DNA of 20,479 bases from Hypsibius dujardini. Its lineage: Eukaryota > Tardigrada > Eutardigrada > Parachela > Hypsibiidae. Shown here piece by piece: positions 10,707 to 20,363 of this stretch. The position numbers and the translations under genes are program-made. The DNA is taken from assembly GCA_001579985.1 (NCBI GenBank), contig LRSR01002581.1, positions 1 to 20,479 on the forward strand, in the 5' to 3' direction. Numbering within the stretch: position 1 is the first letter of the stretch; each line of letters opens with the position of its first letter. The notes under the pieces are model-generated. The model did not search any database. It saw only the letters and a list, made by a program, of their open reading frames with translations, and was not told the origin of the DNA.

Positions 10707-11016
10707 ACACAAACACTGGTTGTTGGAAAACCACCCCCTGCCCCGCCCCTTCTGCCCATTCCCCGGACCCTCCAGTGTACTCAGTCTTGTCATTGACTGT
10801 AACAGCGCTTGTTTCACTGCCTGAATGGTTCGTTGCAATATGTAAATTATTGCTTGCCCTTCGGTATGGGAAGAAAACAATGTTTCAGCGGAGTGACTGT
10901 CCGATATTTATAGTACAAAACAAAAGATTAACAGGCACACCGGTATGCATTAAAATAGCAAACTATGCACCAAACTGTGTCAGCTAACGTCAAAATCAAT
11001 CTTTGCTAAGAAAAGG

Positions 11017-11451
11017 TTAGCTAGCGTTGCCGTTCGGAAGGGCGTTTCCGTTCTGAGCGGCGAGCTCCTTGAACTTTGCCTCGTGCGTCTGATACAGCTT
11101 CTCCAGTTTCTTCAGTTGACCCTTGCTAATTTCCTTCCCTTCATGGTCATGGGTGGGCATTCCCTGTCGATCATAATATGATCAGATTAGTTCGTCACAC
11201 AAAAGGCAGAAACAAAAAAAACAGCACGTGATGCCCTTCTGATGTGACACGCCTGTTTCATCAGGTCCATACCTTATCGTCGAACAAGGAAAACTTATCG
11301 GTCTGCGACCGGAAGAGTTCGGAGGGCGGAACACGCATTTGCCTCTCCTTCGCCAAACGAGCCTCCTCGATCTCACGCTTTTTGCGTTCCTTTTCCACCC
11401 GCTTCTCTTCTTCAGCCTAAAAAGAACTGATTGTCTGCCTGCCTGCCTGCC

Positions 11452-11490
<39 letters not shown>

Positions 11491-11957
11491 ATGNTGTCTG
11501 TGTGTCTGTCTGTGTGTCTGTCTGTGTGTCTGTGTGTCTGTGTGTCTGTGTGTCTGTCTGTCTGTGTGTCTGTGTGTCTGTCTGTGATCGTGCGGCTACA
11601 GTGCGTTGAAGAGTAACATTACCTGAAGTTTCGCCTCCCTCTCTTTCATCAGTTCATTCTTGTCGACTAGTTTCACGGCTGGCGGTTGGCCTTCCCTGTC
11701 CTCCAACCGTACACCGAGGTTCGGCAGTACGTCATCGCGAATGCGATCGCAAAACTGTAAGATATTCGCTGCCTTCACCTCCCGCGCCTCCTTCCGGACT
11801 AACTCACGGAAATCTGCCAGCGCCGAGACGTAGGGTAGAATTGTCTCCTCCACCTGAAGACAAACAATCAAACGATTAAGCTGTTATGACCTCAAGAGTT
11901 CCGCATAATACGAGTCGGAGAACGAAGGATACGCTGCAATTAATGCGAGGAATCCTT

Positions 11958-12024
<67 letters not shown>

Positions 12025-15000
12025 GAAGGGTACGTACGTTGCCGGACTTATCGCCGACTGTAAACCCGATCGACTCGTCTGAATCGATCACGCCGAAAAC
12101 CCGCATCATTCGCGTGAGGTACAGGCTAATGTGCTGCAACAGAGCCGGATGAGCTTGCGCCTTGGCGGCAGCCCGTTCCTGGATGTAAACGTTGGTCGAC
12201 CCAATGATGTCGCGGATGTTGTCCATGGCTGTCCTGGTATCGACGGAATCTGTATCGCGAAGACAGACAAAAAACGTCAAGCGACAGTCAATGACAGAGA
12301 TAGCTCACTGATGGAAATCTATAAGACTCGGGACGATGGGGAAACTCAAGGCGTACCGCACAAGGCCTCGTGAATTTTTTGTTTGGATGCAAAGTACCTG
12401 CAATGCGGAGGCAGTCGTTAGCCAGACATACAGACAGATAGGCAGCCATCCAGACAAACAGGCAGGCAGACAGACAGACAGACAGCCATACAGCAAGGCA
12501 GGCAGACAGTCAGACAGCCAGACAGCCAGACAGACAGGCAGACAGACACACAGCCAGACAGACAGGCAGACAGACAGGCAGACAGACAGACAGACAGACA
12601 GTAATATTCCGTACTTGTCCCGCAATGATAGGTCGTCTGCAGTCCACTTTGGATGACTATTCCCCGCGCTCCTGATCAGATCTTTGACAGTGAGGAAAAA
12701 CTCCTGCCATATAAATAAAAACGTAGACAATCGCACAGATCTCCAGTCTTGTTACTGGTCAGTCCGGGCTATACCTTAAGGGTCTTTTCGAATTTGATCG
12801 CAATATCCATGACGTCCGGCGAGTAATCCAGCGTCGACCGCCAGGAGTGCAGCAGGAACATGAGCCGAATCTGCCGGGCCGTGTACTGCGTCAGCGCCTC
12901 CTTAATTGTGATGAAGTTCTTGAGGCTCTTGGACATTTTGCAGCCGGAAATGGTGAGATGGCCGGAATGGAGAAAGTAGTTGACCCACGAGTCGCACTGG
13001 AAGTACGCCTCCGACTGGGCAATCTCGTTGTCGTGATGCGGGAACCGCAGATCCACCCCGCCGGCGTGGATGTCCAGCTTGTCACCCAGCACCGCCGTCG
13101 CCATCACCGAGCACTCTATATGCCAGCCGGGTCGTCCGCGACCCCACGGCGAGTCCCACGCCGGCTCGCCCGGCTTGGACGTCTTCCACAGGGCAAAGTC
13201 CATAGCTTGGCGTTTGCCGTGGGCCTGCTCGGACAACACACCTTCCCCTTCCGTCAGCGCTTCCAGATCGCCGAAGGCTTCCGGCACGAGCTTGGCGTAG
13301 TGATGATCTTCCGAATGGTCGAACTTGACTGTGTCGAAGTAGACAGACCCTTCCGCCTCATATCTAGATCACAAAACCACGTCAACAATGGGGTGGTCGG
13401 AGTTTGAGCCAATTTTGGCCAATGCGTGCAGCTCTTTCTCAGCGCTTGATTCGTTCAAGTCAATCAATCAATCGACTGAGTAAAGACTGCGTAATCAGCT
13501 GTTATCAAAAACATCTGGCCAAAATGACTCAAACTCCGACCACCCCATTTTGCTAAGCGCCGGTAAGAATTCGGCTTTAATTCGGTCGGCCCGAGGTTTT
13601 TGCCACGTGTGTAGGATGACTGAATGACGTGGTATTTCTGGTAACACGTACGCGTATCCATTGTCAATGATTTTCTTGATGAAATCCGTGATCTCTGGAA
13701 CATATTCACTAACTCGAGTCAGGATGTCAGCCGGTTGGACCTGTCAATTTTCAACGGCATAAACGGATTCAACGGCTACCGTAAAAGCACAGCAGATCTT
13801 GTTCTGGGCTTACATGAAGTGCTGCCATATCTTTATGGTAATCCTCTTCCCAGAAACGGGGCAATTTGTTGAAAATCGCATTATCCACAATGGTGTGACC
13901 AAACTGATCGTCCAAAAAGTTTCCCAGAGGCTCACTGAAGGTCTTGCAGAATTCCTGCGGCAGTCAGTCAGTCAGTCAGTCAGTCAGTCAGTCAGTCAGT
14001 CAGTCAGTCAGTCAGTCAGTCAGTCTGTCTGTCTGTCTGTCTGTCTGTCTGCCTGTCTGCCTGTCTGCCTGCCTGCCTGCCTGTGTGTCTGTGTGTCTGT
14101 GTGTCTGTGTGTCTGTGTGTCTATCTGTGTGTCTGTCTGTGTGTCTGTGTGTCTGTCTGTCTGTCTGTCATACCGTGGAAGGCGTCGCTGCTGCCGCCTT
14201 CTTATAGTCCTCCAAAGCTGCCTTGCACTTTCCGAAAATATCATCCATTGCACCTCTCTTCAAGCTGCAGGACTCGTTGGCGATTTTCTCCGCATTGAAT
14301 TTCTTGTCATCAAATGCGAGGAAAGTTCAATGCCAGGCAGACCGAGAAAGGGAAGGACCGTAGTCGTACCTTCAACGCCGCCTCGGCATCGGCGATCACT
14401 TTCTCTCGGGTGTGCCCTGCTGCTGCATAGCTCTCAATCAGATGGTGCACGCGTGCTCGTTTGATGATCTAAATTGCGAGGCAAGAATGAACGCCAATGC
14501 CGAAGACAATAGAGTCGTGGTCGTCGTCAGGTGAGAAGTAAAAAAGGGGAAGAGCACGGACCTTATCGTCGATGTCGGTGATGTTCATCACGTAGGAGAC
14601 GTCATAGTTGAAGTAGTCCGTCATCACCCGACGCAAGATATCAAAGGAAATATACGCCCTGAAACGTTTAACCCCAAACAACTGTGTTAATCAATCAAAC
14701 AATCGATCGACCAATTTGTAAGCACACCGAGTTCCAAACAACTGTGTTAATCAATCAATCAATCGACCAATTCTTAAGCAAACTGAACCCAAACAACTGT
14801 GTTAATCAATCAATCAAGCGACCAATTCTTAAGCAAACTGAATCCCAAACAACTGTGTCAATCAACCAATCAAGCGACCAATTCGTAAGCAAACTGAACC
14901 CAAACAACTGTGTTAATCAATCAATCAAGCGACCACTATGTAAGCAAACCGAATCCCAAACAACTGTGTCAATCAATCAATCAAGCTACCAGTACGTAAG

Positions 15001-15526
15001 CAAACTGAATCCCAAACAACTGCGTCAATCAATCAATCAAGCGCAGGAGTACAATGCAAAACCAGCTAATCACCCAATATTAACTTCCTGCAGAACAAAC
15101 CACCACAAACCTTGCATGGCCCATATGTGAAGCATCATACACAGTCGGCCCGCAGGTGTACCACAACACGCGCTTTCCACTTTGCGGTCGGAACGGCTCC
15201 TACACATCCCAGGAGGAACAAATCAAACGCTTTCCATATGGCAAAAAATAAATTCCAATTCCGCACAAAAAAAACTCACGCCGCACCTTCTTCCGCGTGA
15301 AGCTGTTAAACAACTTCAGTCCCTCATCTTCCGGCTGCTTCGGCGGCCTCCACAAACCCTGCACCAACTTGCTGCGATCTGGAAGAGCGAGGGAAAAAAA
15401 TGTCAAAAAAAATTCCGAGACGTCTTGAAAAAAATTCAGAGAGACGTCTTAAAGGTTCCTGGCCAAAATCTTCGCCTCACCCGCGCCTTCATCAGTGCCG
15501 ACTTTGGCGAAGTCTCCACCGTCCAT
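11017..15526 (-). CDS. CARS1: Cysteinyl-tRNA synthetase, cytosolic
   Basis: Fifteen coding exons, minus strand: 15481-15526, 15287-15378, 15111-15199, 14562-14658, 14370-14468, 14174-14302, 13814-13954, 13652-13740, 12775-13363, 12615-12703, 12357-12397, 12038-12249, 11623-11853, 11273-11416, 11017-11163. All phases agree; the product is 744 residues (human main form 748). This class I enzyme joins cysteine to tRNA-Cys using ATP. The HIGH motif is H71-M-G-H74 and KMSKS is 403-407. The zinc site is C62 (CGPTVYD), C345 (GWHIEC), H370 and E374 (HHDNE), with the same 25 and 4 residue spacing as the bacterial enzyme. The eukaryotic C-terminal part is present, with the [18 protein letters not shown] block and [20 protein letters not shown] near the end. 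The start (gccATGg) has an excellent Kozak context and gives family length, but the frame stays open upstream without an ATG. Confidence 0.95.
11431..11586. repeat. CTGC/CTGT/GTGTCTGT array in CARS1 intron 13, with one unresolved base
   Basis: Tetranucleotide array on the plus strand that shifts from ctgc to ctgt and then to mixed ctgtgtgt. Position 11494 is n, next to a phase break, so the true length is unknown. Confidence 0.9.
11957..12025. repeat. Pure CTGT array in CARS1 intron 12
   Basis: About 17 uninterrupted ctgt units on the plus strand, which read (ACAG)n in the CARS1 transcript. The array ends about 12 bases from the splice donor of exon 12. Confidence 0.95.
12420..12601. repeat. 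CAGA/GGCA array in CARS1 intron 10
   Basis: Tetranucleotide array of caga with ggca, gcca and acac interruptions on the plus strand, reading mostly (CTGT)n in the CARS1 transcript. It is opposite in orientation to the arrays of introns 12 and 13. Confidence 0.9.
13387..13611. mobile_element. Foldback repeat in CARS1 intron 8
   Basis: Arms of about 35 bases at 13388-13422 and 13515-13549 (tggggtggtcggagtttgag and its complement) pair with few mismatches around about 90 bases that include an ATCA run. A separate 18-base block, aggtttttgccacgtgtg at 13594-13611, recurs in reverse complement at the right window edge, and related sequence occurs at 17570-17622. This suggests a dispersed non-autonomous element. 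Confidence 0.6.
13961..14168. repeat. Compound CAGT-CTGT-CTGC-GTGT array in CARS1 intron 6
   Basis: About 16 cagt units pass directly into ctgt, then ctgc/ctgt, then ctgtgtgt steps. The array fills intron 6 (13955-14173) from acceptor to donor, leaving only about five bases at either end, so it supplies nearly the whole intron. Confidence 0.95.
14676..15045. repeat. 56-base minisatellite in CARS1 intron 3
   Basis: Seven copies of a 56-base unit: caaacaactgtgttaatcaa, then ATCA steps, then gcgaccaattcttaagcaaa. Copies differ by scattered substitutions. The array fills most of intron 3 (14659-15110). Confidence 0.9.
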
Positions 15527-15776
15527 GGCAAGGGCGACTAAGTGCTTGTAGGTCTCCTCCAAACTCGGATGCGCGGGATGATGATGGTGGTGGCCGTTTT
15601 GCTTGACTACCGTCTCGGAGCAATGTGAATTCGGACTGGACTTGGAGTAAGTCAGCTTCTTCCGGTCAATGTCCGTGGAGATGGAGCGGGACTCGCTGTC
15701 CTTACTGCGGATCGAGTAGCGGAATGAATGCTTCGAGTGACGGCAATTTGAGAGATTTTTCGGAAGGATTGAACAA
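15481..15776 (-). other. Open frame upstream of and in frame with the CARS1 start (possible longer exon)
   Basis: The frame of the first CARS1 exon continues without a stop to about 15810 but contains no ATG before 15526. The extra residues (SIRSKDSESRSISTDIDRKK, then a run of five His, then LEETYKHLVALA) look more like real protein than random translation. A usable acceptor (tttttaaaag) is at 15777. It may be 5' UTR, or an exon entered by splicing from farther upstream. Confidence 0.35.
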
Positions 15777-15810
15777 CTTTTAAAAACAGACGTGGCGTGT
15801 ACAGTCAAAA

Positions 15811-16215
15811 GTCCTGAGCTTTGAACGGTGACGTGAGTTTATTTCTATCGAACTGTTTCCTCGGAGCCGGGCGTTGCTTGTTTGGAGTTTGAGACAGTAA
15901 AGTAGAAACGACACTGTGACGTCGTTCGAATCTCAGGGCTTTCGCTGTACAGTCCTGAGCTTTGAACAGTGACGTGAGTTTATTTCTATCGAACTGTTTC
16001 CTCGGAGCCGGGCGTTGCTTGTTTGGAGTTTGAGACAGTAAAGTAGAAAACGACACTGTGACGTCGTTCGAATCTCAGGGCTTTCACTGAACAGTCCTGA
16101 GCTTTGAACAGTGACGTGAGTTTATTTCTATTGAACTGTTTCCTCGGAGCCGGGCGTTGCTAGTTTGGAGTTTGAGACAGTAAAGTAGAAACGACACTGT
16201 GACGTCGTTCGAAAC
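15811..16215. repeat. Three-copy 141-base tandem repeat upstream of CARS1
   Basis: Copies start with gtcctgagct at 15811, 15952 and 16094 and are nearly identical. The third ends early, at gttcgaa. Each copy contains gtgacgtgag and ctgtgacgtcg, so the block holds up to six CRE-like TGACGT cores. It lies 285-690 bases upstream of the predicted CARS1 ATG. Confidence 0.9.
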
Positions 16216-17687
16216 TGAACGTCGTAAAATTATTGCATCAGACCGGTTTGCGTGTCAGATGTGTGAGTCATACCACAACACGGGTGATTGATTGGCTGAT
16301 TGTCAGTGACACGCCCCGTGATACTGGCCTGCAGGTGGCGCCAGCAAACACCGGCATTTCCGTCATGCATCCTCTATGGGTTTATATACAGTTGATTGAT
16401 ACCTTTTTTCGATACTACTACTAACCGTTATATTTCACTGTGTTATTTAAATCCAAATACCTCGTCGTTCTCGTAATCGGAATGGGCACGGCAGGGCTTG
16501 CCATGTCTTGTTGCAGCTTTGCGGAGGCGTGGTTACCCGGGAGCTGTTCTGAATTCCGTTTCTGTAGCGCCGGACGTTTCGTCGAGGAACTATTCCGATA
16601 AGGGCCCTCGTATTGCGGCTCGATCCTACCGCCGGCCGGAGATCCAAAGGAAGACAACATTTCCCCCACTTCCTCTTCCCCTTCCCCCTTGTAAGGTGAA
16701 AATTTCGGTCCACCGGGGGGATGAGCCAAAAATCAATGTGCCACAACAAAAGTCACGTGTTCGATTTTTAAGAGATTATTAAATGTGCAAGGAGATGGGG
16801 AGAACTGTCCGTAGAACACGATAGAAAAGATATAGATAGGGATGGAAGACGAAGGAACCTTTCGCGTGGGACTCGGAACACTTGTCAAGGGACAATTGCA
16901 ACGTGACACGTTTTCCAAGTATCAATCGGAGGGTAAGACTGGCAGTCCCAACACGCCTTCGCTGTAGGACAGTGTGGATGGCAGTTATCAAGCCAGCGTC
17001 GTGAATATTCAACCGAGGCACACAACTCGTGAGACGTATTGTCTAAGTCTCGAAGGTCGCGCCAGCGGCAGATCCTCATCTGCTGCAGTTTCCTTCTGGG
17101 CGTTCCATTCCATTGCAGTTGGTCAGCACGACGACGGCGGCGACGTGCAATCAGCCAGGCCATCCGGCGATAAGTACACAGACACAGACACACATACACA
17201 TACGCGCTCGCAGAAGGCAGTATATCACATCAAAGGATCAAGTCGTCGTAAAAGGACCTGAGAGACCCGAGGGACTTAAGAGAGACCAGTCGTACGCGCT
17301 TTCGAAATCTCCATTTTGGAACAAAACTATACAGACCCGAAGTACATGTGTCAGAGAGAGGGACAACAACCCACAATTCATCTACAGCTGTGGCGGAGTT
17401 GCTTCTTCCGCCCACACCCAAACCCATGCGCCCATACCCAAACCCACGCGCCCACACATGAGTGGGCATGGGCTGAAGTAGTCACTCCGCCATAGCTTTA
17501 CATACACACGTGGCCAGATTACTGGGTGGCAGTGTTCGAACCACTTTCTAGCTGAGCGCAAGCAAAATTGGATGGCCCGAGTTTGAGCCAAAGACCCAGT
17601 ATTGTGGCCACGTGTGTAACCGATTCCCATGCACGTAATGTGGAAATTTCCCGATTCCGACAAACAACTCCGGAACGCGCCACGGTG
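16216..17687. other. Spacer between CARS1 and the NYN-like gene, with a possible exon
   Basis: The only coding-like stretch is on the minus strand at 16461-16660: it starts ATG TTG TCT TCC and ends in ACGAG|GTATTT, encoding a 66-residue Ser/Arg-rich segment (SSSTKRPALQKRNSEQLPG). Its phase fits the acceptor at 15777. The rest has short CA-rich runs (near 17176-17206) and a ccacacccaaaccc-type repeat (17410-17457), and no other gene that I can support. Confidence 0.35.
17500..17622. mobile_element. Short inverted-repeat element ending in CACGTG
   Basis: Inverted termini of about 25 bases (tacacacgtggccagattac at 17502 and its near complement ending at 17621) enclose about 70 bases. The interior shares ggcccgagtttgagcca with the repeat in CARS1 intron 8. 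The structure is typical of a small non-autonomous DNA transposon; target-site duplications are not clear. Confidence 0.55.
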
Positions 17688-20363
17688 CTATTCAAAGTTG
17701 AAGCATCCGTAGGGCGTGTCTTCCGGCAGTGATAACGGGGTCACTTGATCGGAGATACCGTCGTCGGTGGTGGCGGTGTTGCCGTAATGCAGTTGGCTCA
17801 CTCCCAGCCGCGGTGTCCACGCGTAAACCAGCGCGCCCCGCCACTCCGTCAGGGCGCGCACCTCAGGATGATCCTCGGGGTTAAGGGTGGTGCAGACCAC
17901 CAGTAAGGTGCCGGGGAGACCCTGAAGCGTGCTATCCATGAGGAGAGCGTGGACATTTTGGAGCAACTGATGGTCACCTGAGTGAAACAAAAACAAGGAT
18001 GTTGATGATACACTCGATTACAGAAAGAAAGATGCCAGATCTGTTGGTAGGCAGTCCGGTAATTCAGTACGAGTATGTTCTCGTACTGAAAGTGTTGAAA
18101 AGCAAAAAGAAAAACTAAACTACAGAGGGCGCTGTTTAACGAACTGATAGTAAACCTAAGTAGTGTCTTCCCAGCGTCGCGCTTTCAGGTTCGGCAGGGT
18201 CTTGCAATTCAGTACGAGGTGAAGTCTGTATTTCGGTTCATCCTCCAGTTGGTCCGTATTTCGGTTCACCCTCCAGTTGGTCCGTATTTCGGTTCACCCT
18301 CCATCTGGTCTGTATTTCGGTTCACCCTCCATCTGGTCTGTATTTCGGTTCACCCTCCATCTGGTCCGTATTTCGGTTCACCCTCCATCTGGTCCGTATT
18401 TCGGTTCACCCTCCGGTTGGTCGATAAATCGGATCACTCATAGGTTTCTCGTTAATGGCGGGTGCTTGATTGTTGGATTTTCTGTACTATAGTATACTAT
18501 ATCCTAGTATACTGTAGCACTGAAATCAAGCAATCAAGCACCTAGTGAAGTGAAGTTGAACGCGTGAAGTAGTTTTCATCCTGGAAGCTTTCGCGCATTT
18601 GCTAAAGCGATTATTGCAGTTGATTGACTTGATTGAGTGTTGTTTTGGGATTAGCTTATAAACTGCCTGCGGTTTCTCTTCCTCTAGCGCCTGTTTCTAT
18701 TGAGGATTTTAATCTTTTTTCCACCATTCTGTTTCATGTCAATGTGGATACATTTAAAATATAAAAAGCTTAAGAGCGCGAGGTCCCCATGACAAGGTTT
18801 TCCGTATCTTTGATTGATTGATCAGGTGTGGCTTCCTTGGAGAAAATTCCGCTGGTTTATTCCAGAATGTTATTTTCACACTTGGAGAAAGAACTGAATC
18901 GCTGGAATTGAATAAAAATAAAGCAATATTGCATTCCATAGAAAAAAAATCTTAAGGCACGGCCAAATTAAATTAAAATCTAATTAGTTTAAAATCATGC
19001 ACCAAATGTTCCTGTTTTAAAACAAATATTAGATTAAACCCAATAACATAATTCGTTCAACTCAATTTTTAACTTCATGTTTCAATTTTTAATTTTACTG
19101 CAAAACTGCAAAACCAACAAGCAATAAAACAAGTCGACAAGGATAGTCACCACAGACTCTCCTGAAAGTTCTACTCAGGTCGTCATAGCCGCCACTCCTT
19201 GTTGAACGACGTCTTGAAACAGGCACTCACTGATCAGCGCTTCTGTGCCGGCCATCCATGAGCCCATGGACTGGTACGCTAAGATGGAAACTAACGCACG
19301 GCATGAGCATGGTCCCGTGGAAGCAAAGCAAGGCTTTGGTGTGTGACGTCACTGTGTCGGACACCATGGCACCATCGATCGCATCCGCAAGTCGACGAGG
19401 ATGGTCATCACAGACTTTCCTGCAAGTTCAGCTCGGGTCGTCATAGCCGCCACTCCTCGTTGAACGACGTCTTGAAACGGGCATTGACCAATGCTGACCA
19501 CCGGACGGCATGGTCCCGTGGAAGCAAAGCAAGGCTTTGGTGTGTGACGTCACTGTGTGGGACACCATGGCACCATCCCATATTAGAGGATCGATCGCAT
19601 CCGCAGGCAGAGTAGCCCACGAGGCCGAAATGAGCAAGCGCCGAACATACAGGGACTTAGAAGGGGGTTCATGTTTATTCCAGTGGCTTTCGAGACGTTT
19701 GGCGTTTGGGGAAGGAAGCGAAGGGACTGATTGCGGAGATTGAGAGGAAAATCACCGACCACACCGGGGAGAAAAGAGCCACAGAATACCTCCGTCAACG
19801 AACTAACGCATAGCGCCTTGATGTGGCAGTGCAACGTCTGTCATTAAGACTTCCCTAAGACACGGAGCCTTGAGGTTTAAGACGTGTCAGGCATATCTTA
19901 CTGGTAATCAGGACGACGGGCAGCGCGTGAAACGGGTCCTGCTGAATGTTCTTGTAAATGCTGTTATAGATCTCCGTCACCGCGTCCTGACCGGGAGTCA
20001 ACGTAGAATACCGGTACACATCCACCTGCAATGCCAAGAGTCAACTGCAATGCATGCAGAGCAACTAGAGCTGAAAAAATGCGATGCCCTTTAGAGAACT
20101 CCCGGAGGAGTCGCAATCTTCCCCCGCACTCACGTGGTAGTAGTAGGCGAGCTCGTGCATCACCTCCGACTTGACCAGGTATTTCTCCAAGTTGCAGTGG
20201 GCTTGCAGGGCCACTTTCTCGAAGCCCAGGTGCTGAGCGAGCTGGTTGATCGACGCGAGAAGCGGCTGGAGAATTCGCACGTCCACGGATCCTTCCCCGT
20301 GAGGTGCGACGTCGTCGGAATACGACACCAGTCGGCAGTCATCCATATGCCAGTAGATGCGCA
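17688..20363 (-). CDS. NYN-like domain protein, C-terminal part (gene runs off the window)
   Basis: Exons 20134-20363, 19902-20025 and 17688-17977 (stop TAG) join in phases 0 and 1 and give the last about 214 residues. The order of strands and motifs resembles a NYN (PIN-like) nuclease domain as in MARF1: RIYWHMDDCRL at the first strand, then VALQAHCNLEKYL, VDVYRYSTL, VVLITSDHQLLQNVHALL and TLLVVC. MARF1 has FWDIENC and VVLVSTD at the matching places. Here the first Asp would be His, although MDD follows and the Asp of TSD is kept. The protein ends TPYGCFNFE. In known families NYN domains cut RNA. Identification rests on motif order alone, so the name is left open. The last intron is 1924 bases and full of repeats. 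The 5' part lies beyond the right edge. Confidence 0.6.
18061..18218. repeat. Hairpin ttcagtacgag plus a third copy
   Basis: A perfect 11-base stem (18063-18073 with 18080-18090, loop tatgtt) is followed by a third copy, aattcagtacgag, at 18206-18218. It lies within the last intron of the NYN-like gene. The repeated boundary sequence suggests an insertion footprint. Confidence 0.6.
18229..18424. repeat. 28-base minisatellite, seven copies
   Basis: Unit gtatttcggttcaccctcca plus tctggtcc, with few differences between copies. Copies 3-6 are nearly identical. The frame stays open through it in more than one phase because the unit lacks stops, so the apparent ORFs are artefacts of the repeat. 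Confidence 0.9.
18488..18501. repeat. Palindrome tatagtatactata
   Basis: Perfect 14-base palindrome followed closely by the related tagtatactgtag at 18505-18517. Its function is unknown. Confidence 0.6.
19131..19850 (+). pseudogene. Broken retrotransposon polyprotein remnant, internally duplicated
   Basis: Plus-strand fragments match the segment downstream of reverse transcriptase found in many invertebrate retrotransposon polyproteins: SLNDVLKRALTNADHRT, then VPWKQSKALVCDVTV with DTMAPS, then AHEAEMSKRRTY, then FETFGVWG and ITDHTGEKRATEYLRQR. The pieces sit in different frames, with at least two frameshifts and a stop, so it is inactive. The first part is present twice: copy 1 from 19131 and copy 2 from 19389, with an internal deletion in copy 2. 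It is inserted antisense in the last intron of the NYN-like gene. Confidence 0.75.

Noticed and set aside
9631-10759. Long Val/Ser/Cys-rich frames on the minus strand
   Set aside because: These are translations of the ACAGAC arrays, not proteins.
6100-11183. Shared palindromic stretch tcataatatgatc near 6100 and 11170
   Set aside because: It is short and AT-rich; at 6100 it is part of the acinus start codons, so coincidence is the simplest reading.
8239-14168. CRISPR array
   Set aside because: The repeats are tandem micro- and minisatellites without unique spacers, in a eukaryotic intron context.
11339-14298. Cys/Val/Leu/Ser-rich frames
   Set aside because: These are translations of CTGT/CAGA arrays in CARS1 introns.
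15526-15808. Start of CARS1 at 15808
   Set aside because: That position is TTG, not ATG; the ATG at 15526 has a strong Kozak context and gives the family length.
16885-17199. Arg-rich minus-strand frame
   Set aside because: No recognisable family, no clear start or splice sites, and low-complexity CA-rich sequence at one end.
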